64,000 nucleotides of DNA from assembly GCA_944320855.1 (NCBI GenBank), contig CALUJF010000004.1, positions 41,858 to 105,857 of the forward strand, read 5' to 3'. Positions 18,727-27,570 of this stretch are shown one piece after another (position 1 is the first letter of the stretch; each line of letters begins with the position of its first letter). Below the pieces are notes generated by a model. That model did not search any database. It saw only the letters and a program-made list of their open reading frames with translations, and had not been told where the DNA came from. A program made the position numbers and the translations under genes. The DNA comes from an uncultured Phocaeicola sp. Its GTDB lineage: Bacteria > Bacteroidota > Bacteroidia > Bacteroidales > Bacteroidaceae.

Positions 18727-20460
18727 ATGAAAAAAGGAATATTATATATGTTGCTGTTTGCAGCTACCCACGTTGTAACCGGATGTTCAGATTTCCTGAC
18801 AGAAGAGAACAAGGTGGATATAGAAAAGGAGGGTTTCCTTACTACTACAGAACAGGCGGAAACAGTTTTGTTTGGTATTTATCAAACAACTACGGCTGAT
18901 GCCATGTATGGTTATTATTTGTCTTTCTACTTCAGTATGGGAACAGACTGTGAACAGGCTGAAGGAAATACTACTAACAACTGGCGTATGCTACCTGCAA
19001 ATGCTTATCCGACAACACAATCTGAAGTACAGCAGGCATGGCAGTATCTATATATCGGTATCTATCGTGCAAATGATTTTCTTGAAAGAATTTCAGCTGT
19101 GTATGATTCATATGATGAAAAGGATAAACAATTGATAACTGTTTATATGGCTGAAGCAAGAGCCTTGAGAGGATTGTTCTATTTTGAGCTTGTTCGTCGT
19201 TTCGGTAATATCCCTCTCATTACTACTACAGCAATGTCTTATATGGACCCAAGAGAGGCTACACAAGAAGATCCTGCTAAGGTTTATGAATATATTGAAG
19301 CCGATTTGAAGTATGCGATGGAGAACCTTCCTTGGGCTACAGAGGATCCTTATCGCACAGATAACAGTTTCCGATTCTCAAAAGGTGCAGCTATGGGATT
19401 GCTCTCAAAAGTATATGCTACATGGGCAGGATGGCCTGTAAAAGATACAAGCAAGTGGGAATTAGCTGCAAAAACAGCCGGAGAACTTATTATGTCAGGA
19501 AAACATGATTTGCTTCCCGAATTCGAACAGTTATGGGCTAACACATGTAACGGAACTTGGGACCCGACAGAAAGTCTTATTGAGATTAGTTTCTATTCGC
19601 CTACATATAAGAATTCAAGTGACCCAAGTGGTCGTATAGGTAAATGGAACGGCGTGAAAACAACTGCAATAGCAGGTAAAAGAGGTAGTTGTGCCGGAAA
19701 TGAAAAAGTTGTACATTCCTTTGTGCTTGACTGGAGAGCTGAAGATGGAGTAGGTGTAGGTGTTCCTAATGGAACAAATCCTGACGGATTGGTGGATAAA
19801 AGACGTGATTTGTCAATAGCAAACTACAGGTATGATGATAGTCTTGGTGATGGTCCGATATTTTGGGCAGCTGAAAAAACTAACAATGTATATGATCCGG
19901 TAAAGAGTGAAGCCAGCGATTTAGATCCTGAAAAACGCCAGAAAGAAAAACAAAACTATACTCCTGCAAAATGGGATATAGAAAAATATGTAGAAACTGG
20001 ATATTTGCTAAACAATGACCAGTCAAACGTGAATTGGTATGTTTTGCGTTATGCTGATGTCCTGTTGATATATGCAGAGGCACTGAATGAATGGAAAAAC
20101 GGTCCAACTAATGAGGCTTATTCTGCTGTGAATAAAGTACGTCGTCGTGCTTATGGAGTAGCTGATACTTCGCATGACCTTAAAACTGGTATGGGTGTTG
20201 AAGAATTCCGTCAGGCAGTTCGTAAGGAACGTAAATATGAACTTGCTTTTGAAGGACATAGACGTCTTGATTTGGTACGTTGGGATGTGTATTACGAAAC
20301 AGTTATGCAGACGAGAAAGGATCAGGATGAATGGTGGGGTGCAAGTGCTAATTATGTAGTTGCTGAATATACAAGAAAAGGACAGCATGAACTCATGCCA
20401 ATCCCACAGCGTGAGATGGACCTTTGTACAAAATTTGAGCAAAATCCAGGTTGGAAATAA
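18727..20460 (+). CDS. susD: SusD-like surface glycan-binding lipoprotein (PUL 1)
   Basis: 577 residues. Lipobox VVTGC gives Cys20, followed at once by SDFLTEE, the usual start of mature SusD proteins. TPR-like helices at residues 60-200 include EARALRGLFYFELVRRFGNIPL, the conserved SusD_2/RagB core. The C-terminal half has VRKERKYELAFEGHRRLDLVRW, another family hallmark, and the protein ends MDLCTKFEQNPGWK. It forms the lid on the SusC barrel and captures oligosaccharides. It is followed by a strong hairpin at 20475, so expression of the downstream enzymes may be lower or separately driven. Confidence 0.95.
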   Translation: MKKGILYMLLFAATHVVTGCSDFLTEENKVDIEKEGFLTTTEQAETVLFGIYQTTTADAMYGYYLSFYFSMGTDCEQAEGNTTNNWRMLPANAYPTTQSEVQQAWQYLYIGIYRANDFLERISAVYDSYDEKDKQLITVYMAEARALRGLFYFELVRRFGNIPLITTTAMSYMDPREATQEDPAKVYEYIEADLKYAMENLPWATEDPYRTDNSFRFSKGAAMGLLSKVYATWAGWPVKDTSKWELAAKTAGELIMSGKHDLLPEFEQLWANTCNGTWDPTESLIEISFYSPTYKNSSDPSGRIGKWNGVKTTAIAGKRGSCAGNEKVVHSFVLDWRAEDGVGVGVPNGTNPDGLVDKRRDLSIANYRYDDSLGDGPIFWAAEKTNNVYDPVKSEASDLDPEKRQKEKQNYTPAKWDIEKYVETGYLLNNDQSNVNWYVLRYADVLLIYAEALNEWKNGPTNEAYSAVNKVRRRAYGVADTSHDLKTGMGVEEFRQAVRKERKYELAFEGHRRLDLVRWDVYYETVMQTRKDQDEWWGASANYVVAEYTRKGQHELMPIPQREMDLCTKFEQNPGWK

Positions 20461-20474
20461 GTTGAAAATATCAG

Positions 20475-20504
20475 GTACATTGGGGAGTTTGGTCCCCAAT
20501 GTAC
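20475..20504 (+). terminator. Strong hairpin after susD
   Basis: A perfect 12-bp stem (GTACATTGGGGA / TCCCCAATGTAC) with a 6-base loop is followed by an A/T stretch containing a run of seven T about ten bases later. It lies between susD and the GH88 gene and would end or attenuate the surface-protein transcript. Confidence 0.75.
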
Positions 20505-20598
20505 AATAATGATATTTTTTTACACAGAATTATCGCTTGTAAATGCTTTGGCGACAGCATAATACACAATATTGCAATAATATCTTGTGTGTAAACAA

Positions 20599-20606
20599 TA
20601 CCTTTG
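20599..20606 (+). promoter_or_regulatory. -7 element for the GH88-lyase-sulfatase unit
   Basis: TACCTTTG is a perfect TAnnTTTG match 64-71 bases before ATG 20670. An imperfect inverted repeat (ACACAATATT / AATATCTTGTGT, about 20563-20590) overlaps the expected -33 region and could be an operator. Together with the hairpin after susD this suggests a separate transcription unit. Confidence 0.5.
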
Positions 20607-20669
20607 TAATGCTTCGAAAATTATAAGTGATAATTCTTTTTTTATAATATGATAAACCCAATTTTACCT

Positions 20670-21950
20670 ATGAAGAGAAATTACTTTATTGCTGCTATCG
20701 CTGCATTGGTTATGGCATCGTGTGGCAATACACAACAAAAAGAAGATTATAGTTGGATTAAAACATCGTTGGACAGGTCGGCTTCACAGCTTCTGCTGAC
20801 TGCACATGAAATAGACGGTACAGGCAAGTTGCCTCGTTCAATCCATGTTGGTTATGATATGGATTTTCTGGTAAGACAGTTGGAAAGAGATACTGCTACT
20901 TTTGTAGATTCATTGCGTAAGAAGCCTACTCCGGAGATGGAGGGCAAACGCAGATTGTGTAGCGTTTATGATTGGACAAGTGGTTTCTATCCAGGCTCAT
21001 TATGGTATGCTTACGAACTTACCGGCAATAAAGAGTTGGAAACTGAGGCTGCAAAATACACCAATCTGTTAAATCCGGTACGTTATTATAAAGGTACACA
21101 CGACTTGGGATTTATGGTTAATTGCAGTTACGGCAATGCACGCCGTCTGGCATATGCTGATACTATCGATGCTGTAATGGTTGAGACTGCAGATAATCTT
21201 ATAGGACGTTTCGACGAAGGTACTTCATGTATCCGCTCATGGGATTTCGGTACTTGGAATTTCCCTGTTATCATAGATAATATGATGAATCTTGACTTGC
21301 TGTTCACTGTAAGCAAAATGACTGGTGATGCCAAGTATAAGGAAATAGCATTGAAGCATGCCGACAAGACTATGGCTAATCATTTCCGTCCGGACTATAC
21401 TTGCTGGCACGTGGTAAGCTATAATAATGATGGCTCAGTGGAACGTAAGCAGACTCATCAGGGAAAGAATGATGATTCATCATGGGCCCGCGGTCAGGCT
21501 TGGGCAGTTTACGGATATACATCATGCTATCGCGAAACAGGTGACAAGAAGTATTTGGACTTTGCTGTTAATGTGGCAGATATGATAATGGACAGAGTGA
21601 AAACAGATGATGCTATTCCTTATTGGGATTACGATGCTCCTGTTGCTGAAGAAACTCCTCGCGATGCTTCGGCTGCTGCTGTTACAGCTTCTGCGCTGAT
21701 TGAGATGAGTACTATGGTGGAAGACGGACAGAAATATTTCGATTATGCGGAGAAAATACTAAAGAGTTTGTCGTCTGATGCATATCTTGCAAAGGAAGGA
21801 GATAATCAGGGATTTATATTGATGCATTCTACAGGTTCTCTTCCTAACGGTTCGGAAATAGATGTTCCTCTTAACTATGCGGACTATTATTATCTTGAGG
21901 CTTTGCAGAGATATATGAAACTGAAAGGTATTGAATATAAGAAATTATAA
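20670..21950 (+). CDS. GH88 unsaturated uronyl hydrolase, lipoprotein
   Basis: 426 residues from ATG 20670, chosen because it gives a proper signal peptide with lipobox VMASC (Cys18); an ATG 21 bases upstream is in frame. The (alpha/alpha)6 barrel carries THDLGF (Asp145) and IIDNMMNLDLL (Asp203), the two motif aspartates of unsaturated glucuronyl hydrolases (Asp88 and Asp149 in the Bacillus enzyme). KNDDSSWARGQAWAVYG is another GH88 signature. It hydrolyses the 4,5-unsaturated uronic acid left at the non-reducing end by the PL12 lyases. B. thetaiotaomicron BT4658 has the same position in the heparin PUL. It is most likely periplasmic-facing. Confidence 0.9.
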   Translation: MKRNYFIAAIAALVMASCGNTQQKEDYSWIKTSLDRSASQLLLTAHEIDGTGKLPRSIHVGYDMDFLVRQLERDTATFVDSLRKKPTPEMEGKRRLCSVYDWTSGFYPGSLWYAYELTGNKELETEAAKYTNLLNPVRYYKGTHDLGFMVNCSYGNARRLAYADTIDAVMVETADNLIGRFDEGTSCIRSWDFGTWNFPVIIDNMMNLDLLFTVSKMTGDAKYKEIALKHADKTMANHFRPDYTCWHVVSYNNDGSVERKQTHQGKNDDSSWARGQAWAVYGYTSCYRETGDKKYLDFAVNVADMIMDRVKTDDAIPYWDYDAPVAEETPRDASAAAVTASALIEMSTMVEDGQKYFDYAEKILKSLSSDAYLAKEGDNQGFILMHSTGSLPNGSEIDVPLNYADYYYLEALQRYMKLKGIEYKKL

Positions 21951-21974
21951 ATAGTTGACAAGACTGCTTTTCAG

Positions 21975-22093
21975 GCGACAAGTTGACGAGTTGACAAGGC
22001 TCTCCATCCGGATGGGAACCTTGTTCACTTGTAACTGAAGCCTTGTTACCTGAAAGAAAACCTTGTCAACTTGTTAACTCGTTAACTAATTTA
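21975..22093 (+). repeat. 8-bp-period inverted repeat element, copy A
   Basis: The left arm is made of octamers GCGACAAG, TTGACGAG, TTGACAAG. The right arm has CTTGTTCA, CTTGTAAC and then CTTGTCAA, CTTGTTAA, CTCGTTAA, CTAATTTA at exact 8-bp steps, ending six bases before ATG 22099. The arms are complementary, so the region can fold as a long degenerate hairpin. Copies B and C are at 24107 and 25832. Confidence 0.7.
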
Positions 22094-22098
22094 CAATT

Positions 22099-24105
22099 AT
22101 GAAAATATTTGCTTTTAAAAATCTGGCTGTTTCAGTAGCGTTGGCTTGTTCCGTATGTACGGCTGCTGCGCAGGAGTTAAAAACAGAAGTGTTTGATTTT
22201 CTTAATCTCGATTATCCGGGATTGGAAAAAGTGAAGGAACTGCATTCTCAAGGTAAAGATGCCGATGCGGCAAGCGCGTTGCTGGAATATTATAGGGCAC
22301 GTAAGAATGTCAAGGCACCTGAAGTAAATGTTGATAAGATTACGATAAGTAAGGATGAACAGAAGTGGGCGGATGAGGCTTTGGAGCATACTTTCTTCTC
22401 GCATAAGGGTTATCAGCCTTCGTTCAACTACGGTCAGGATATCGACTGGCAGTATTGGCCTGTAAAGGATAATGAATTACGCTGGCAGCTGCACCGTCAC
22501 AAATGGTTTACTCCGATGGGTAAGGCCTATAGATTGAGTGGTGACGAGAAATATGCGAAAGAGTGGGTGTTCCAGTATATGGACTGGATAAAGAAGAATC
22601 CATTGTTGAAAATAGACAAAAAAGAATATGAACTGGTAAACGATGGAAAACTGAAGGGTGATTATGAGAATATGCGATTCGCATGGCGTCCTCTGGAGGT
22701 TAGTAACCGTTTGCAGGACCAGACATCGCAGTTTGTATTGTTCTTGCCGTCACCTTCGTTTACTCCGGAGTTCTTAACCGAGTTCCTCCTGAACTATCAT
22801 AAGCACGCTTTGCATATCATGGCAAACTACTCTGATCAGGGTAATCACCTGTTGTTTGAGGCTCAGCGTATGTTGTGTGCAGGTTCTTTCTTCCCTGAAT
22901 TTAAAGAGGCTGCCGAGTGGAGACGTAGCGGTATAGACATTCTGAACAAGGAGATTGGTGTACAGGTTTATAAGGATGGAGGACAATTTGAGTTGGATCC
23001 TCACTATCATCTGGCTGCTATCAATATTTTCTGGAAGGCATTGGAGCTGGCCGATATGAACGGTTACAAGAAAGAGTTCCCACAGTCTTATATTGATACA
23101 GTGGAGAATATGATAATGTTCTATATGAATATTTCTTTCCCTGATTATACAAATCCTTGCTTCAGCGATGCTAAGCTGACAAGTAAGAAAGAAATGCTCA
23201 AAAACTACAAGCGTTGGCTTAAGACTTTCCCTGAAAACGAAGCTATCAGATATATGGCTACACAGGGTAAGGAAGGTAAACTGCCTGCAAATCTTTCTAT
23301 CGCTTTCAAGGAGTCAGGCTTCTTCGTGTTCCGTAACTCATGGGATATGGATGCTACACAGATGGTGGTAAAAGCTGGTCCTAAGGCTTTCTGGCATTGC
23401 CAGCCTGATAACGGAACTTTCGAACTTTGGTTTAATGGCAAGAAACTGTTTGCCGATTCAGGTTCATATGTATATGCTGGCAATGGAGAGGTTATGGAAT
23501 GGCGTAACTGGTTCCGTCAGACTCGTGTGCATAATACATTGACTCTTGGTGGTAAAGATTTGGAAACTACTGATTCAAAGACACTTCTTTGGCAGCCTGA
23601 AGGTAATGTACAGATTTTGGTTACAGAAAACCAGAGCTACAAGAAACTGAAACACCGTCGTTCTGTATTCTTTGTTGATGGCAAGTATTTCGTTATAGTA
23701 GACGAGGCTGTGGGAGATGCAAAAGGTTTTGTCAATCTGAATTATCAGATGCCTCGTGGAAAGGTAAACAACAGTCGTGAAGATATGACTTTCGTGACAG
23801 CTTTTGAACCGGGCAGCAATATGAAACTGCAGTGCTTCGGTCCTGACGGCATGACAATGAAGAAAGAAGAAGGATGGTTGTCTACTGAATACAGAAAGAA
23901 ACAGAAACGAATGAATGTTTCATTCAATGTGAAGAAAGACAGTAGCGAGCCTGTAAGATATATCACTGTTATCTGCCCGCTTAAGGACAGTGCTGATGCA
24001 TCGAAGATTTCTGCCAAGTTCAAATCAAAGAAATATGATGAGAAAGGACTTGAGGTGGAAGTTAAGGTTGACGGTAAGAAACAGGTGTTGAAATATAATC
24101 TTTAA
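22099..24105 (+). CDS. Heparin-sulfate lyase, PL12 (heparinase III type)
   Basis: 668 residues with a signal peptide ending CTAAAQ and no lipobox cysteine at the cleavage site, so probably a soluble periplasmic enzyme. Asn249 (GNHLLFEAQ), Tyr303 (DPHYH), His433 (HCQPDNGTF) and His478 (VHNT) reproduce the 54/130/45 spacing of the Pedobacter heparinase III active site as I remember it. The N-terminal toroid spans about 30-390 and the beta-sandwich 400-668. Length and position (next to GH88 and a GlcNAc-6-sulfatase-like gene) match B. thetaiotaomicron BT4657. It would degrade imported heparan sulfate oligosaccharides to unsaturated disaccharides. It is flanked on both sides by 8-bp-period repeat elements. 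Confidence 0.92.
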   Translation: MKIFAFKNLAVSVALACSVCTAAAQELKTEVFDFLNLDYPGLEKVKELHSQGKDADAASALLEYYRARKNVKAPEVNVDKITISKDEQKWADEALEHTFFSHKGYQPSFNYGQDIDWQYWPVKDNELRWQLHRHKWFTPMGKAYRLSGDEKYAKEWVFQYMDWIKKNPLLKIDKKEYELVNDGKLKGDYENMRFAWRPLEVSNRLQDQTSQFVLFLPSPSFTPEFLTEFLLNYHKHALHIMANYSDQGNHLLFEAQRMLCAGSFFPEFKEAAEWRRSGIDILNKEIGVQVYKDGGQFELDPHYHLAAINIFWKALELADMNGYKKEFPQSYIDTVENMIMFYMNISFPDYTNPCFSDAKLTSKKEMLKNYKRWLKTFPENEAIRYMATQGKEGKLPANLSIAFKESGFFVFRNSWDMDATQMVVKAGPKAFWHCQPDNGTFELWFNGKKLFADSGSYVYAGNGEVMEWRNWFRQTRVHNTLTLGGKDLETTDSKTLLWQPEGNVQILVTENQSYKKLKHRRSVFFVDGKYFVIVDEAVGDAKGFVNLNYQMPRGKVNNSREDMTFVTAFEPGSNMKLQCFGPDGMTMKKEEGWLSTEYRKKQKRMNVSFNVKKDSSEPVRYITVICPLKDSADASKISAKFKSKKYDEKGLEVEVKVDGKKQVLKYNL

Positions 24106-24106
24106 A

Positions 24107-24189
24107 GTTACAAGGTTACAAGTTTACGAGTTGACAAGGTTGCCTCTCGGAAGGAAAGCCTTGTCAACTTGTAACTGAAGCCTTGTAAT
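24107..24189 (+). repeat. 8-bp-period inverted repeat element, copy B
   Basis: GTTACAAG, GTTACAAG, TTTACGAG, TTGACAAG follow one another at 8-bp steps (24107-24138). After a 21-base loop come the complementary CTTGTCAA, CTTGTAAC (24160-24175). It starts two bases after the PL12 stop and ends 20 bases before the sulfatase ATG, so it could act as a partial terminator or mRNA-stability hairpin. Confidence 0.75.
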
Positions 24190-24208
24190 CTTAAAATTTC
24201 ACAGATTA

Positions 24209-25831
24209 ATGGAAAAACTGATATATAATGCGCTGTTCCTGTCAGTGGCCGGAATGTCTTTGGCAGGCTGCGCCTCAAAAAAGAATACACGTGAGGATAA
24301 AAGGCCAAACATAATATTCATTATGACGGACGACCATACCACTCAGGCTATTTCATGTTATGGCGGCAATCTGGTTCAGACTCCAAATCTTGACCGCCTG
24401 GCACATGAGGGAATACGCATGGACAGATGTTATGCCACTAACGCATTGTCCGGTCCGAGCCGTGCCTGTATCCTTACCGGAAAGATGAGCCATATAAATG
24501 GTTTTACTGACAATGCGAGCAGGTTCAATTCGGACCAGCCTACATTTATCAGTCTTCTTCATAAGGCCGGTTATCAGACAGGCATTGTTGGTAAATGGCA
24601 TCTTATTTCCGAGCCTAAGGGCTTTGATTACTGGAGTATCCTTACAGGGCAGGAGGAACAGGGTGATTACTATGACCCGGATTTCAATGAGAACGGAAAG
24701 CATATTGTCGAGAAAGGATATGTTACGGATATCATAACTGATAAGGCCATAAAATATATTGATGGTGTTGATAAGAACAAGCCTTTCTGTCTGATGTTCC
24801 ATCATAAAGCGCCTCACCGCAATTGGATGCCGGCTCCGCGTCATTTGGGACTGTTCAATAATACGGTATTTCCTGAACCTGCCACTCTCTTTGATGATTA
24901 CAAAGGACGTGGTCGTGCATCGAAGGAGCAGGATATGAGCATAGAACATACCTTTACTGATGATTGGGATTTGAAGCTTCTTACACGTGATGAAATGTTG
25001 CGCGATACTACCAACCGCCTGTACAAGGTGTATAAACGTATGCCTGAGGAAGTGCAGGATAAATGGGACGAAGTATATGCGCCGCGTATAGAGGAGTATC
25101 GTAGTGGTAAACTCACTGGCAGCAATCTGGTAAGTTGGAAATATCAGCAATATATGCGTGACTATCTTGCTACGGCTATGTCGGTGGATGAGAGTGTAGG
25201 GCGACTGATGAAACACTTGGAAAGTATGGGTGAACTTGATAATACTATAATAGTATATACCTCCGACCAGGGATTTTTCCTTGGAGAACACGGATGGTTC
25301 GACAAGCGTTTCATGTATGAAGAAACACGCATGCCGTTGCTTATACGTTATCCACGCTCCATTACTGCAGGAAGTGAGAGTAAAGCTTTGTGTATGAACA
25401 TAGACTTTGCACCTACTTTCCTCGATTATGCCGGTGTGAAGATACCAGAAGATATGCAGGGACGTTCGCTTCGTTCCATTCTGGATAATGGAGGTAAGCT
25501 TCCGGACGACTGGAGAGAATGTACCTATTATCATTATTATGAATATCCGGCAGAGCATTCTGTGAAACGTCAGTATGGAATTCGTACAGACCGTTATAAA
25601 CTTATTCATTTCTATAATGATATAGACGAATGGGAACTTTACGACCTTGCTGAAGACCCGGAAGAAATGAATAATGTATATGACGATGCTTCTTACACAG
25701 AAGTGAGAAATATGATGCATGGATTGCTTGATAAGGCTCAAAAAGAATATGCAGATACAGATCCGGATGAAAAAGTAAATGTGCTGTTCAAAGGTGACAG
25801 AAGAGTAATGGATAGAACTAACAAGAAATAG
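24209..25831 (+). CDS. Ser-type sulfatase, GlcNAc-6-O-sulfatase-like, lipoprotein
   Basis: 540 residues; lipobox LAGC gives Cys21. The sulfatase signature S-G-P-S-R is at 81-85, with Ser81 as the formylglycine site, followed by ACILTGKMSHINGFTDN, which resembles the GlcNAc-6-sulfatase (S1_11) group. Metal ligands include D41-D42 (MTDDH) and the SDQG near residue 350. It would remove 6-O-sulfate from glucosamine residues of heparin disaccharides; B. thetaiotaomicron BT4656 has this role in the equivalent position. It requires an anaerobic sulfatase maturase, which is not in the window. The long ORF on the opposite strand is a shadow. Confidence 0.88.
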   Translation: MEKLIYNALFLSVAGMSLAGCASKKNTREDKRPNIIFIMTDDHTTQAISCYGGNLVQTPNLDRLAHEGIRMDRCYATNALSGPSRACILTGKMSHINGFTDNASRFNSDQPTFISLLHKAGYQTGIVGKWHLISEPKGFDYWSILTGQEEQGDYYDPDFNENGKHIVEKGYVTDIITDKAIKYIDGVDKNKPFCLMFHHKAPHRNWMPAPRHLGLFNNTVFPEPATLFDDYKGRGRASKEQDMSIEHTFTDDWDLKLLTRDEMLRDTTNRLYKVYKRMPEEVQDKWDEVYAPRIEEYRSGKLTGSNLVSWKYQQYMRDYLATAMSVDESVGRLMKHLESMGELDNTIIVYTSDQGFFLGEHGWFDKRFMYEETRMPLLIRYPRSITAGSESKALCMNIDFAPTFLDYAGVKIPEDMQGRSLRSILDNGGKLPDDWRECTYYHYYEYPAEHSVKRQYGIRTDRYKLIHFYNDIDEWELYDLAEDPEEMNNVYDDASYTEVRNMMHGLLDKAQKEYADTDPDEKVNVLFKGDRRVMDRTNKK

Positions 25832-25939
25832 TTTACAAGGTTACAGTTGACAAGTTAACAAGGCTTTCTATACGAGTGGGAATCTTGTTAACTCGTCAAC
25901 TTGTTAACTGGTAACTTATAAACTTAAAAACTTAATACT
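25832..25939 (+). repeat. 8-bp-period inverted repeat element, copy C
   Basis: The right arm is CTTGTTAA, CTCGTCAA, CTTGTTAA, CTGGTAAC, then TTATAAAC, TTAAAAAC, TTAATACT at strict 8-bp steps from 25884 to 25939, one base before the start codon. The left arm (TTTACAAG, GTTGACAAG, TTAACAAG) is complementary. Confidence 0.75.
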
Positions 25940-25940
25940 A

Positions 25941-27569
25941 ATGGATAGAAGAGATTTTCTAAAAGTTTCAGGCTGGTCGTTTCTTGGCATGGCAGCTTCC
26001 GGCAGTTTGCTCGGCTCATGTGTGCCTGGTTCAAAGGAAGCAAAGAAGATAATGCCATCTGCTTCAAAGTATAAGATGTATTGGGGCGACCTTCATAATC
26101 ATTGTAATCTTACTTACGGTCATGGAGATATGCGTGACGCCTTCGAAGCTGCAAAAACTCAGCTTGATTTCGTAAGCGTCACTCCTCATGCTATGTGGCC
26201 TGACATTCCGGGTGAGAATGACCCTCGCCTGAAATGGGTTATTGATTATCATACGGGTGCATTCAAGCGTTTAAGACAAGGTGGCTACGAGAAGTATGTG
26301 GCAATGACCAATGAATATAATAAAGAAGGAGAATTCCTTGCATTCATAGGTTATGAGGCTCACAGTATGGAACATGGCGACCATGTAGCGTTGAATTATG
26401 ACCTTGACGCTCCTTTGGTGGACTGTACTTCCATTGAAGACTGGAAACAGAAGGCACGTGGACATAAAGTGTTTATCACTCCACACCACATGGGATATCA
26501 GACTGGCTACAGAGGATATAACTGGGACTTCTTTACTGAAGGCAAGCAGACACCTTTTGTGGAAATGTATTCACGTCATGGACTTGCTGAATCAGATCAG
26601 GGGGATTTCCCGTATCTTCATGATATGGGACCCCGTCAGTGGGAAGGTACAATCCTGTGCGTTCTGGAACGCGGTTATAAGTTCGGACTTATGGGCTCTA
26701 CAGACCAGCATTCCGGCTATCCAGGTAGCTACGGTGACGGACGTATAGGTGTGCTTGCACCTTCTCTTACCCGTGATGCTTTGTGGAATGCAATGGAGAA
26801 CCGTCACGTATGCTGCTCGACAGGTGATAAGATATTGATTGATTTCCGCCTGAACGATGCGTTTATGGGTGACGTTGTGAGAGGAAACCAGCGTCGCATA
26901 TACCTGAATGTCGAAGGACAAAGCTGTATTGACTATATTGATATAATCAAGAATGGTAAGTTGCTTGCACGAATGAACGGACCTATGAATCCGCTTGCTC
27001 CGGCCGGTGATACGGTGCGTTGTAAGGTGAAGGTAGAGTTCGGATGGAACCGTGAGGAAAGATATGTTACATGGGACGGTGCTTTGAGCATAAACAAGGG
27101 ACGCATATTAAGTGTGACACCATGTTTCCGCGGTGCTGCATTTACTTCTCCTCAGGAAGGTGAGACAGAATTCCATACTCATGTGAACCGTATCCTTTCA
27201 ACAACAGAGAAATCAGTAGAACTGAAGCTGTTCACGACCAAGAATCCTAACACAGTAACTCCTGCTACTCAGGCTGTTATTCTTGAACTGGAAATGCCGA
27301 AAGATGGAATCCTTTCTGCCGATTTCAACGGAAAACATTTTGAACACTCTTTGGGAGAATTGCTTGCCGGTTCACGCAGTCACTTCATGATAGGATGGCT
27401 TAGCGAGGCTATACTCTTCAACAGGGCTATGCCTGAAGATTGCTATGCCATAGAACATTATATGGAGGACAACGAACCTGAGAGAGATACAGACTATTAT
27501 TATGTCAGAGTGCGTCAGAAAGACCAGCAGTGGGCTTTCAGTACTCCTATATGGGTGGAGAGAGTTTAA
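25941..27569 (+). CDS. PHP-like / DUF3604 metalloprotein with twin-arginine-like lipoprotein signal
   Basis: 542 residues. The N-terminus MDRRDFLKVSGWSF contains a twin-arginine-type RRDFLK motif and then a lipobox LLGSC (Cys27). The mature part starts with YWGDLHNHCNLTYGHG (metal-binding HNH at 52-54), followed by SVTPHA, GYEAH, ITPHH and MGSTDQHSGYPGSYGDGR, the histidine-rich order of PHP-type DUF3604 proteins. A C-terminal beta-sandwich follows from about 300. The catalysed reaction is unknown to me. Its place between the sulfatase and the ROK kinase matches the uncharacterised gene in the B. thetaiotaomicron heparin PUL. The stop is one base before the kinase start, so the two are transcribed together. 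Confidence 0.7.
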   Translation: MDRRDFLKVSGWSFLGMAASGSLLGSCVPGSKEAKKIMPSASKYKMYWGDLHNHCNLTYGHGDMRDAFEAAKTQLDFVSVTPHAMWPDIPGENDPRLKWVIDYHTGAFKRLRQGGYEKYVAMTNEYNKEGEFLAFIGYEAHSMEHGDHVALNYDLDAPLVDCTSIEDWKQKARGHKVFITPHHMGYQTGYRGYNWDFFTEGKQTPFVEMYSRHGLAESDQGDFPYLHDMGPRQWEGTILCVLERGYKFGLMGSTDQHSGYPGSYGDGRIGVLAPSLTRDALWNAMENRHVCCSTGDKILIDFRLNDAFMGDVVRGNQRRIYLNVEGQSCIDYIDIIKNGKLLARMNGPMNPLAPAGDTVRCKVKVEFGWNREERYVTWDGALSINKGRILSVTPCFRGAAFTSPQEGETEFHTHVNRILSTTEKSVELKLFTTKNPNTVTPATQAVILELEMPKDGILSADFNGKHFEHSLGELLAGSRSHFMIGWLSEAILFNRAMPEDCYAIEHYMEDNEPERDTDYYYVRVRQKDQQWAFSTPIWVERV

Positions 27570-27570
27570 T

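Noticed and set aside
24353-25741. 462-codon ORF on the minus strand inside the GlcNAc-6-sulfatase-like gene
   Set aside because: It is the antisense of a clear sulfatase with all motifs; the shadow arises from its codon pattern.
27502-27570. Longer N-terminus of the ROK kinase
   Set aside because: These codons overlap the end of the DUF3604 gene; ATG 27571 gives the canonical ROK start directly before the ATP-binding motif.
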